5,610 bases of DNA from an uncultured Bacilli bacterium. Lineage in GTDB: Bacteria > Bacillota_I > Bacilli_A > RF39 > UBA660. The translations under genes and the position numbers were made by a program. The stretch lies in contig CALVKK010000065.1 in NCBI GenBank assembly GCA_944332645.1, forward strand, positions 1-5,610, read 5' to 3'. The notes beneath the pieces were generated by a model, which saw nothing but the letters and a program-made list of their open reading frames with translations, had not been told where the DNA came from and ran no database searches. Positions 1-5,389 of the stretch are shown piece after piece. Position 1 is the stretch's first letter; each line of letters opens with the position of its first letter.

Positions 1-78
1 GAGGATGGATGGAAAAAAACTAAAAGATTTGAACAAATATCATTTGAATATGCTATGAATTTAAAGTTAATTAAATAA
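1..78 (+). CDS. 3' end of an upstream gene (partial, hypothetical)
   Basis: Reading frame 1 is open from the window edge to a TAA at 76-78, giving 25 codons ending in NLKLIK. The stretch is too short to assign to a family. It is followed within a few bases by a terminator-like hairpin (84-127), which supports it being the genuine end of a gene. Its start and function lie outside the window. Confidence 0.5.
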   Translation, partial: EDGWKKTKRFEQISFEYAMNLKLIK

Positions 79-83
79 ATGAT

Positions 84-127
84 AAAAAGCAAAATATTTT
101 AGTTTTTACTAGATTATTTTGCTTTTT
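84..127 (+). terminator. Rho-independent terminator-like hairpin
   Basis: AAAAAGCAAAATA (84-96) is the exact reverse complement of TATTTTGCTTTTT (115-127). This gives a 13-bp stem around an 18-base loop, with the T-run forming the end of the right arm. Only two G-C pairs are present, so the stem is weak. It lies just after the stop at 78 and only six bases before the Shine-Dalgarno of the next gene. It may therefore act as the upstream terminator, or as a leaky attenuator for the membrane-protein gene. Confidence 0.55.
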
Positions 128-133
128 GTTTGG

Positions 134-140
134 AAAGGAG
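134..140 (+). promoter_or_regulatory. Ribosome binding site fixing the start of the small membrane protein
   Basis: AAAGGAG lies six bases before the ATG at 147. It falls inside the longer reading frame that could begin at TTG 126, a codon that itself lies in the terminator arm. The site therefore favours ATG 147 as the real start. Confidence 0.75.
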
Positions 141-146
141 AACTAT

Positions 147-506
147 ATGTATGACATTGTGAAAATATTTAATAGTGTTGTAAGAGACCAAGCGTTTTCT
201 AATCCGTTTGAATATATAATGGATAACCAGTTAGCTGCAATTTTAATTTTTTCATTATTTGGAAGTACTGTGTTAAATAAAATTGCTTTTACAATGTGTG
301 GAGTATTTTATAAAAGTAGAAGTAACAAAACTTTAGGCAGTATAGGATATATGTTTTTTTATGGGATAAATATTCAAGTACTAATAAAACTATGTCAATG
401 GTTTCAAGATATAAATTTAGTAATATCGATATATATGTTATTTGTAATAGCAATGTTTATTGTATTATATAAAGTGAAAAATGCATTAAGACAAAATATA
501 ATATAA
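147..506 (+). CDS. Small three-helix membrane protein, unknown function
   Basis: This is a 119-residue protein of unrecognised family. Three hydrophobic stretches are visible at about residues 29-53, 64-83 and 90-109, with basic residues between helices 1 and 2 (YKSRSNK) and at the C-terminus (KVKNALRQ). It is thus probably an integral inner-membrane protein. There is no recognisable catalytic motif, and the N-terminal 28 residues are not a typical cleavable signal. The start is ATG 147, set by AAAGGAG at 134-140; TTG 126 in the same frame is rejected. It lies 78 bases before the CBASS operon on the same strand with no terminator between, so read-through into CBASS is possible, but a separate promoter candidate sits in the gap. 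Any link to CBASS is inference from position only. Confidence 0.7.
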   Translation: MYDIVKIFNSVVRDQAFSNPFEYIMDNQLAAILIFSLFGSTVLNKIAFTMCGVFYKSRSNKTLGSIGYMFFYGINIQVLIKLCQWFQDINLVISIYMLFVIAMFIVLYKVKNALRQNII

Positions 507-526
507 AATTTACCAATATGACAAGA

Positions 527-560
527 TTCGACAAAATTTTTAATCAAAAAGATATATTAT
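527..560 (+). promoter_or_regulatory. Candidate CBASS promoter with Spo0A-box-like site
   Basis: A -35-like TCGACA (528-533, five of six matches to TTGACA) and a -10-like TATATT (553-558) are separated by 19 bases, which is longer than ideal. TTCGACA (527-533) is the exact reverse complement of the 0A box TGTCGAA and overlaps the -35. A related TATGACA lies exactly 10 bases upstream (517-523). The position, 25-60 bases before the CD-NTase start, fits an operon promoter. The hexamers alone are weak evidence in such AT-rich DNA. Confidence 0.4.
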
Positions 561-584
561 TATGTAAAAAAAGGAGGAATTATT

Positions 585-1553
585 GTGGGAAATAAAGAAA
601 AAATTCAAAAAGCATTTAATAATTTTAATAAAAATATTACGTTAGGAGAAACTAAAAGAGATAACTTAATAAGAGGTAGAAACGGTTTAAGAACCAGAAT
701 TAAAAATAAATTTACTGAAAAGGATAGACTACAACCAAAATTTTACATGCAAGGTTCTTTTGCAATGAAGACTACTGTTAATCCAATAGAAGATAAAGAA
801 TATGATGTAGATGATGGTGTTTATATTCAAGGATATTCAGATAAAGATATAAGCGAATGGCCTTCAACAACAACTGTACATACTTGGGTAAAAGATGCTG
901 TACAAGGATATACCTCTACAAATCCAATTGATAAAAACACATGCGTAAGAGTGGTATTTGCTGAAAATTATCATGTAGATTTACCTATATACATAAGTAA
1001 AAATGAAGACATTTATTTAGCTCATAAGGAAAATGGTTGGAGTATAAGTGATCCAAAAGAATTTACGGATTGGTTTATTGATAAAATAAAAATTTATGGT
1101 GAACAAGTAAGAAGTGATGTTAAATATTTAAAAGCTTGGAAAGATTACAAAAACATTCCATTAAAAGGGTTGGAAATTACAATATTAGTAGCAGATAATT
1201 TTTACAAAAGTACTGAGAATGACTTAAATTCGTTAATAGGAACAATTGCTAATATTAATAGTACATTGAAATATAACTTTTCATGCAACAAGCCAGTAAG
1301 ACCATATGAAGATTTATTTGAAAAAAAATCTGAAGCACAACGTGAGCAAATAATGGAATCACTAGAAAAACTAGAGGAACAACTTAATAAAGCAGCTAAT
1401 GAAGAAGATATAGATAAAATAAATGAAATATTAAGTGGAATATTTGGAGATAGATTCCCTAAAGTAGAAAAAAATAAGGAGGAGCAAGAGGAGGAAAGTT
1501 ATGTAAGGACTTCTTCTCCTGCTATTTTGAAAAATGACGGCCACTCAGCTTAA
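585..1553 (+). CDS. cdn: CBASS cyclic oligonucleotide synthase (DncV-like CD-NTase)
   Basis: This 322-residue nucleotidyltransferase should be the sensor of the CBASS system, making a cyclic di- or trinucleotide after phage infection. The NTase core is intact. The GS motif is G57-S58, followed by T63/T64. The metal-binding acidic pair is D74 and D76 in EYDVDDG, and the third acid is D132 in YHVDLPIY. The segment SDPKEFTDWF at 155-164 and the K-A-W motif near 183-185 resemble Vibrio cholerae DncV, so it is placed with DncV-like enzymes; the product (3',3'-cGAMP or another) cannot be read. Residues about 247-290 are helical, and 291-322 form a charged, probably flexible tail ending in GHSA. That tail fits a substrate for Cap2 conjugation. 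The GTG start is supported by AAGGAGG at 571-577, seven bases upstream. The 3' end overlaps cap2 by 20 bases. Confidence 0.92.
   Translation: MGNKEKIQKAFNNFNKNITLGETKRDNLIRGRNGLRTRIKNKFTEKDRLQPKFYMQGSFAMKTTVNPIEDKEYDVDDGVYIQGYSDKDISEWPSTTTVHTWVKDAVQGYTSTNPIDKNTCVRVVFAENYHVDLPIYISKNEDIYLAHKENGWSISDPKEFTDWFIDKIKIYGEQVRSDVKYLKAWKDYKNIPLKGLEITILVADNFYKSTENDLNSLIGTIANINSTLKYNFSCNKPVRPYEDLFEKKSEAQREQIMESLEKLEEQLNKAANEEDIDKINEILSGIFGDRFPKVEKNKEEQEEESYVRTSSPAILKNDGHSA
1489..1506 (+). promoter_or_regulatory. Perfect Shine-Dalgarno plus start-stop ATGTAA before cap2
   Basis: AGGAGG (1489-1494) is followed after six bases by ATG TAA (1501-1506), a start codon directly followed by a stop. It lies in the same frame as cap2, 33 bases before the cap2 ATG, inside the end of the CD-NTase gene. 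The cap2 ATG at 1534 has no Shine-Dalgarno of its own. The site could load ribosomes for re-initiation at cap2, or stall them. Alternatively it is a by-product of the Glu-rich CD-NTase tail. Confidence 0.4.
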
Positions 1554-3177
1554 AGAAATAATGAATGAATTAAATATGAAAGATATAACATATAAAATAG
1601 TAGATGTATATAATAATTCATATGTAGAAACTTCACAAGAAATAAATGGAACAAATATAGAATTTATTATTAGCTTTCCCATAGGTTTTCCATATCAATT
1701 TCCAGAAATTAGAGTAAAAGGTGAAGAATATAAAAATTTACCACATGTTGATAAAAAAACAGGAAAATTATGCTTGTTTAATCAGGAAGCTATTCCAAAT
1801 CCAAAAATGCCAATAGAAGTTATTAAAGAATCGATTAATAAAGCAAGGAATATTATATATGATGGTCTAAATGGATTTAACAAAGAAGATTTTATAGAAG
1901 AATTTCATGCGTATTGGATATCAGATGAGGATACATTAGGAAATATGGATGTTCTTTTTGAACCTTTAAATAAAGTTGAAAGAATAAAATGTATACATAG
2001 TAAAGATTATAGTTTTTGGTGTTGTGGAAATAATTACAACGAATTAATTGAGTATGCAAAGAGAAATTGTCAAGAAGAATTGGTAGTTGAAGATGCTATT
2101 TATATACCTATGTCTGAAAAAATATATCCTCCTTTTCCACATACTAATAAGGAATTTTATAATATATTAAGTAAAAGTAAAAATGGAAGAGAATATAAAA
2201 AATTTTTAACTAACAGAAAAGGAAATCCAATAATATTATTTTCACAAGAAGATAAAGGAAAATATATATTATCATGTATTAATCATATAGGGATTTTCGA
2301 TATAAAAGGATTTAGAAAGGGGAAAATAGCACCTGATATTGCGTATAGAATGATTTACTCTGATAATAGAGTATTAAAATTAACGACAGAAATAATAAAT
2401 AGAAAAAGATTATTTTATAGGGGTGGAGACGGAAATATGATAGATAAAAAAGTATCAATATTAGGATGCGGTTCCCTTGGAGGTTATATAGCACAGGCTT
2501 TGACTGAATTAGGAGTAAATGACTTTAAATTAGTAGATGCTGAAAACTTAAGAAAAGAAAATATAGCAAGACATATTTGTGGAATGGATTTTGTTGATAT
2601 GAATAAATCGGAAGCAATAAAGATTAAATTAACAAATCATTATATTGGCTTAAGAATAGAAACTTATCCGAATAATATATATAGTTTAACAACAAATAAT
2701 ATTGAAGAATTATCTGATAGAGATATACAATTTGTTGCTGTAGGAGATATGGCATTAGAGTCATATATTATTGACAAGTATAATAAAGGAGAATTAAAAG
2801 GAAAAATAGTAATAGTTTGGGTAGAACCATATGCTTTAGGGGGACATGCTATTATTTTAAATAAACAACAAGATAACATTGAACAATGTATATATGATGA
2901 AAATTGGAAATTAAAGAATAGAATACTCGAAAATCCTGAAAAATATACTAAAAAAGAAGCAGGATGTCAAAATACTTTTGTTCAATATTCTGGTTTTGAA
3001 GCTGATTTTTTTATTAGAACGTTACTAGATAACATAATAAATGGTAAATTATTAAATGATAAAAATTATTTTATAACAATTGCTGGTAAGATAGATTGGG
3101 CAAGAGAAAATCAAATAGAGATAACGAGTAAATGGTTAAGTACAAAGAATAGAACAGTAAATATAGAGGAGTTATAA
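1534..3177 (+). CDS. cap2: Cap2: CBASS E2-E1 fusion that conjugates the CD-NTase
   Basis: This 547-residue ubiquitin-like transferase should activate the CD-NTase C-terminus with ATP and transfer it to a target, priming the cyclase. Residues about 1-130 are E2-like: a helix, strands with the PxxFP-type segment near 51-58, then the candidate catalytic C80 in GKLCLF. A linker and adenylation-associated region follows (about 150-300). Residues about 302-547 form the E1 domain. Its nucleotide loop is GCGSLGG at 311-317. D335, N343 and R346 follow in order in VDAENLRKENIARH, K358 fits the conserved ATP-contacting Lys, and C478 in EAGCQNT is the likely E1 cysteine. ATG 1534 is used and overlaps the CD-NTase gene; ATG 1561 (codon 10) is an alternative, and neither has a clear Shine-Dalgarno. 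Translation is probably coupled to the upstream gene. Length is within the range for Cap2. Confidence 0.92.
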   Translation: MTATQLKEIMNELNMKDITYKIVDVYNNSYVETSQEINGTNIEFIISFPIGFPYQFPEIRVKGEEYKNLPHVDKKTGKLCLFNQEAIPNPKMPIEVIKESINKARNIIYDGLNGFNKEDFIEEFHAYWISDEDTLGNMDVLFEPLNKVERIKCIHSKDYSFWCCGNNYNELIEYAKRNCQEELVVEDAIYIPMSEKIYPPFPHTNKEFYNILSKSKNGREYKKFLTNRKGNPIILFSQEDKGKYILSCINHIGIFDIKGFRKGKIAPDIAYRMIYSDNRVLKLTTEIINRKRLFYRGGDGNMIDKKVSILGCGSLGGYIAQALTELGVNDFKLVDAENLRKENIARHICGMDFVDMNKSEAIKIKLTNHYIGLRIETYPNNIYSLTTNNIEELSDRDIQFVAVGDMALESYIIDKYNKGELKGKIVIVWVEPYALGGHAIILNKQQDNIEQCIYDENWKLKNRILENPEKYTKKEAGCQNTFVQYSGFEADFFIRTLLDNIINGKLLNDKNYFITIAGKIDWARENQIEITSKWLSTKNRTVNIEEL

Positions 3178-3182
3178 TATTG
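3165..3182 (+). promoter_or_regulatory. Ribosome binding site and TTG start of cap3
   Basis: GAGGAG in the last codons of cap2 (ending at 3171) lies eight bases before TTG 3180-3182, just two bases after the cap2 stop. No ATG or GTG in a suitable place competes, so TTG is the likely start. A weak start could keep the Cap3 level below that of Cap2. Confidence 0.65.
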
Positions 3183-3650
3183 AGAAAATTTATATTAGAA
3201 AATAAACTTAAATTAATTATTGAAGATGAAGTATTAAGTAGTATATATAAATTCAATCCTATAAATTATAAACATGAAAATGGCGGAGTATTATTAGGAA
3301 AATTTAATAAAAAGGAAAAGACATATATTATAACTAATATATCAACAACAAATTCTGAAGATAGAAAAGGAAGATATTTTTTTATTAGAAATAAAAAACA
3401 AGCACAAGCGATTATTAATAAATATTGGGAAAATAGTAATGGAGAAATTAATTATTTAGGTGAATGGCATACTCATGATGAGGAATATCCAAATCCATCT
3501 TTTGTAGATAAGCAATTAGTAAAACAAATGTTAAATAATAAAAATATAGAAATTGACAATGTCTTTATGATAATTTTAGGAAAAAATAAAAACTTATATA
3601 TTTGCACTATAGATGGTAACAAAAAAATATATAAATTAAGGGAGGAATAA
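3180..3650 (+). CDS. cap3: Cap3: CBASS JAMM-family isopeptidase
   Basis: This 156-residue JAB/JAMM zinc metalloprotease should cut the CD-NTase from its Cap2-made conjugates and so reverse priming. The full JAMM signature is present: E33 in HENGG as general acid/base, then H97-x-H99, seven residues, S107, two residues and D110 (from HTHDEEYPNPSFVD). Strands in between (GGVLLG, YIITNIS, YLGEWHTH, FMIILG) fit the compact JAB fold, and the length is normal for Cap3. It begins with TTG two bases after the cap2 stop and ends one base before the effector ATG, so it is translated as part of the operon. The presence of Cap2 and Cap3 together makes this a type II system. Confidence 0.92.
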   Translation: MRKFILENKLKLIIEDEVLSSIYKFNPINYKHENGGVLLGKFNKKEKTYIITNISTTNSEDRKGRYFFIRNKKQAQAIINKYWENSNGEINYLGEWHTHDEEYPNPSFVDKQLVKQMLNNKNIEIDNVFMIILGKNKNLYICTIDGNKKIYKLREE

Positions 3651-3651
3651 A

Positions 3652-4281
3652 ATGCATACATATTCTATAAATAGTGATAAAAGAGTTAAAGTTATACTAA
3701 TAATGATTTTGATAAGTATTATAATAACACCAGGATTTAATTTCTTTTTAAATAAGATGACTTCTTTTTTTAGTAATAATGATAATTTAAAAAACATAAT
3801 AGAAACTATTGACTCTTTTGGATATAATATTAAGCATTTTTCGGTATTATTTATATTTGGCATTATTTATTTTTTTTATGATAGATATTTATGGAAAATA
3901 AAGATTTTTAAATTAAAATTTTCAAGTATTCCAAATTTATCAGGGGTCTGGAATGGACAATATAAATCTAGTTGGAAGGATACTACAGGAGATGTAAGGT
4001 TACATATAAAACAGACATGGACTAAAATTCAAATAATATCATATAATGAAAAATCAAAATCATACAGTAAAGTAGCAAGTTTATTGTATGATACAAATAA
4101 AAATGTTGAATTAATTTTTGAATATGAAAATGAACCAGATGGTAATAGAGAAAAAACAATGAATCCTCATAAAGGATTTAGTGAATTAATTTACAATGAA
4201 GAACTTAATAGATTAGAAGGATATTATACAAGTGATCAAAGGACTAGAAAAACACATGGAGACATATGGTACCAAAAATGA
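3652..4281 (+). CDS. cap15: Cap15-type CBASS effector (2 TM plus beta-barrel)
   Basis: This 209-residue membrane effector is predicted to bind the CD-NTase product and disrupt the inner membrane, causing abortive infection. Two hydrophobic helices are seen at about residues 12-33 and 62-80, each bordered by Lys/Arg. Residues about 88-209 are rich in alternating polar and hydrophobic strands and contain the hallmarks NLSGVWNGQY (96-104 region) and LEGYYTSDQRT..GDIWY near the end. This layout fits the SMODS-associated 2TM-beta (Cap15) family, where the barrel is the nucleotide receptor. ATG 3652 is preceded by GGAGG at 3641-3645 inside the end of cap3. The effector is last in the operon, after cap3, and the stop overlaps the terminator stem. 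The assignment rests on architecture and recalled motifs, not a search. Confidence 0.85.
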   Translation: MHTYSINSDKRVKVILIMILISIIITPGFNFFLNKMTSFFSNNDNLKNIIETIDSFGYNIKHFSVLFIFGIIYFFYDRYLWKIKIFKLKFSSIPNLSGVWNGQYKSSWKDTTGDVRLHIKQTWTKIQIISYNEKSKSYSKVASLLYDTNKNVELIFEYENEPDGNREKTMNPHKGFSELIYNEELNRLEGYYTSDQRTRKTHGDIWYQK

Positions 4282-4330
4282 AAGTAAAGGTTTTGAGTTT
4301 TAAAACTATTTCTCAAAGCCTTTACTTTTT
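4281..4330 (+). terminator. Strong Rho-independent terminator ending the CBASS operon
   Basis: AAAGTAAAGGTTTTGAG (4281-4297) pairs with CTCAAAGCCTTTACTTT (4312-4328), giving 17 pairs with one G-U wobble, a 14-base loop and a T-run continuing to 4330. It overlaps the last base of the cap15 stop. On the minus strand the stem is followed by a broken T-run, so it may also stop transcription of the converging 4372-4668 gene. Confidence 0.85.
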
Positions 4331-4371
4331 AAGTGAATTAATAAAATTTATAAGTTTTCAAAATATAATTT

Positions 4372-4668
4372 TTATTCCTTCACACATCCCATAATCATCT
4401 GCACACCATCACAAAAGCCATTCCTATAATACTTCTCATTCCAATAACTAATATAATCAAAAAAATTATCATCAAGGATATCAAGCTGTTTTTTTACATA
4501 TTCTCTATTATTTTTAGGAATAGATTTTAAAATTTTATCAGAAATCTCATCAAAATAAATCCAATGTTTCTTATCCTCTTCACAACTTAAAGAAGAAATT
4601 TCTTCTTCCCTAAATAATAACCACTCTTTTAAAATATCATCATCATTTACTTCTCTAAAATTAACCAT
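4372..4668 (-). CDS. Small acidic protein, unknown function, downstream of tnpV
   Basis: This 98-residue soluble protein belongs to a family I cannot name. The N-terminal half is strongly acidic (NDDDILKEW, FREEE, CEEDKK). The C-terminal half is richer in aromatics (FFDYISYWNEKYYRNGF) and ends in DGVQMIMGCVKE. It has two cysteines (29 and 95) and no membrane segment. It looks like the small helical proteins common in clostridial genomes, but this is only an impression. The start is ATG at 4668, with AGGAGG on the minus strand at 4677-4682, eight bases upstream. That site overlaps the tnpV stop codon, so the two genes are co-transcribed and probably translationally coupled. Confidence 0.75.
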   Translation of the reverse strand: MVNFREVNDDDILKEWLLFREEEISSLSCEEDKKHWIYFDEISDKILKSIPKNNREYVKKQLDILDDNFFDYISYWNEKYYRNGFCDGVQMIMGCVKE

Positions 4669-4680
4669 TTTTATATCCTC

Positions 4681-5037
4681 CTATACATATATAATTTCAT
4701 TCAATACAATTTCTTCAGCTCTATTTTTAATATTATTCATAGCTTGAACCCATTCCATTTGATGATGTTCTTTTAAGTATTCATCAATATTTTCAGATTT
4801 AGCAAATTGTTTTATAAGTAAATGTACTCTTTCATTAGCATATTTATCTATATCCAACAAATGTTGTTTTAAAGTACCAGCTATAAGTAATTCTGTATAT
4901 AGGCCTTTATTAAAATTTTTCAAGTAATTTAATCTTAATCTACCATATTTTCCAATTTGCTTTTTAGGTTGTATAGGTAAATACAAATTAGGTATAAAAT
5001 AATCTCCTTCTTTACGATAAGTAATTTTATTATTCAT
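4681..5037 (-). CDS. tnpV: TnpV family transposon-encoded protein
   Basis: This 118-residue protein is recognised as TnpV, named after an accessory gene of the clostridial Tn4451/Tn4453 mobilizable transposons; its molecular role is not established. Typical features are the start ITYRKEGDYFIPNLYLP, the central IGKYGRLRLNYLK, the segment DKYANERVHLLIKQ, and the end MEWVQAMNNIKNRAEEIVL. It is soluble, basic in the first half and largely helical. The start is ATG at 5037, preceded on the minus strand by AGGAGG at 5047-5052, nine bases upstream; an in-frame ATG at 5073 has no comparable site and precedes this Shine-Dalgarno. It is followed by the coupled 98-codon gene. Its presence marks the area as mobile-element DNA, although no recombinase gene is in the window. 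Confidence 0.85.
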   Translation of the reverse strand: MNNKITYRKEGDYFIPNLYLPIQPKKQIGKYGRLRLNYLKNFNKGLYTELLIAGTLKQHLLDIDKYANERVHLLIKQFAKSENIDEYLKEHHQMEWVQAMNNIKNRAEEIVLNEIIYV

Positions 5038-5046
5038 AACTGCAAA

Positions 5047-5052
5047 CCTCCT
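5047..5052 (-). promoter_or_regulatory. Ribosome binding site fixing the tnpV start
   Basis: CCTCCT on the plus strand reads AGGAGG on the minus strand, nine bases before ATG 5037. It sits inside the longer reading frame from 5073 and so argues for the 118-residue product, which also begins where TnpV homology begins. Confidence 0.8.
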
Positions 5053-5091
5053 AAATAAATTTTGGTTTCCCATTAATATCTAATTTTTATA

Positions 5092-5171
5092 CGAACAAAT
5101 GTATAAAGTGAATTGGGGAAAAGTTGGGGAAGAAATCCTCAAAAAATGCCCTAAAATTACACAAATGTTCG
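5092..5171. repeat. Inverted pair of SOS-box-like half sites upstream of tnpV
   Basis: CGAACAAATGTATA (5092-5105) and TACACAAATGTTCG (5158-5171) are inverted copies, with 11 of 14 positions matching. They also share the direct octamer ACAAATGT (5095-5102 and 5161-5168). Each keeps one half of the Gram-positive LexA consensus (CGAAC-4-GTTCG) and lacks the other. They flank 52 bases in the upstream region of tnpV. LexA binding is doubtful; a recombinase or Xis site is another reading. Confidence 0.35.
5113..5131. repeat. Tandem TTGGGGAA repeat, 11-base period
   Basis: TTGGGGAA occurs exactly at 5113-5120 and again at 5124-5131. The 11-base phase puts both on one face of the helix, as expected for a protein binding site. 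The G-runs stand out in this AT-rich DNA. Confidence 0.45.
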
Positions 5172-5180
5172 ATATACTAA

Positions 5181-5196
5181 AATACCCGAAGGTATT
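5181..5196. repeat. Small perfect hairpin
   Basis: AATACC (5181-5186) and GGTATT (5191-5196) form a 6-bp stem around a CGAA tetraloop. There is no T-run, so it is not a terminator. It lies between the SOS-like sites and the tRNA fragment. Function is unknown. Confidence 0.3.
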
Positions 5197-5252
5197 GAAA
5201 AACTAACTAAAACCCTTGATTTCACTAAAGTTTAAAAACCAGTCAACCCATT

Positions 5253-5297
5253 CTCATAACCCGTAGGTCATAAATTCGAACCTTACTCCCACAACCA
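5253..5297 (+). other. 3' fragment of a Met(CAT) tRNA; candidate attachment site
   Basis: These 45 bases match the 3' part of a tRNA in exact segment lengths: anticodon loop CTCATAA (CAT at 5255-5257), stem CCCGT, variable AGGTC, T-arm ATAAA/TTCGAAC/CTTAC, acceptor TCCCACA, then A and CCA. CTCATAACCCG and AGGTC recall the initiator tRNA-fMet. The five bases before the loop (CCATT) cannot pair with CCCGT, and no D-arm or 5' acceptor is present, so it is not a working tRNA. The T-stem has A-C mismatches at both ends, suggesting decay. Such anticodon-loop-to-3'-end copies are the usual far att site of elements that integrate in tRNA genes. By that logic the intact tRNA and the element body would lie to the left. 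Confidence 0.6.
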
Positions 5298-5300
5298 CTG

Positions 5301-5335
5301 AAATTCCTCTGCTAAAGCACATTACAGAGGAATTT
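5301..5335 (+). terminator. Terminator-like hairpin after the tRNA fragment
   Basis: AAATTCCTCTG (5301-5311) pairs perfectly with CAGAGGAATTT (5325-5335), giving an 11-bp stem with a 13-base loop. It is followed by only a short T stretch (TTTT overlapping the stem end, then CATT). Its position four bases after the CCA end fits the original terminator of a tRNA gene. Confidence 0.5.
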
Positions 5336-5351
5336 TCATTACTTGAAAAAA

Positions 5352-5381
5352 TCCATTTAAGACCATTAAAAACCATTAAAA
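5352..5381. repeat. Tandem ACCATTAAAA repeat, 10-base period
   Basis: ACCATTAAAA occurs exactly at 5362-5371 and 5372-5381, and a related TCCATTTAAG precedes at 5352-5361 (seven of ten matching). Three units in helical phase suggest cooperative protein binding, such as integrase arm sites or excisionase sites. Confidence 0.45.
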
Positions 5382-5389
5382 TTTATTTC

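Noticed and set aside
126..146. Longer start (TTG 126) for the small membrane protein
   Set aside because: It lies in the terminator arm, lacks a Shine-Dalgarno, and the AAAGGAG at 134-140 falls inside it.
2312..2879. Minus-strand reading frames inside cap2
   Set aside because: They are antisense shadows of a well-supported gene, rich in Leu/Ile/Ser from complemented AT-rich codons, with no ribosome sites.
3173..3178. TATAAT at the end of cap2 as an internal promoter for cap3
   Set aside because: There is no -35-like hexamer at suitable spacing and the transcript would start after the cap3 Shine-Dalgarno. It arises from the Leu-stop codons.
3071..3863. Minus-strand reading frames across cap3 and the start of cap15
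   Set aside because: Same reason: they oppose genes with clear motifs and have composition typical of antisense frames.
5038..5073. Longer start (ATG 5073) for tnpV
   Set aside because: The extra 12 residues are not TnpV-like and contain the strong AGGAGG that serves ATG 5037.
5099..5206. 35-codon plus-strand frame (MYKVNWGKVG...) between tnpV and the tRNA fragment
   Set aside because: It has no Shine-Dalgarno and no recognised family, and it overlaps the repeats and hairpin. A decayed gene tail cannot be excluded, but nothing positive supports it.
5221..5297. Complete tRNA gene
   Set aside because: The 5' acceptor strand, D-arm and 5' anticodon stem are missing; only the 3' 45 bases match.
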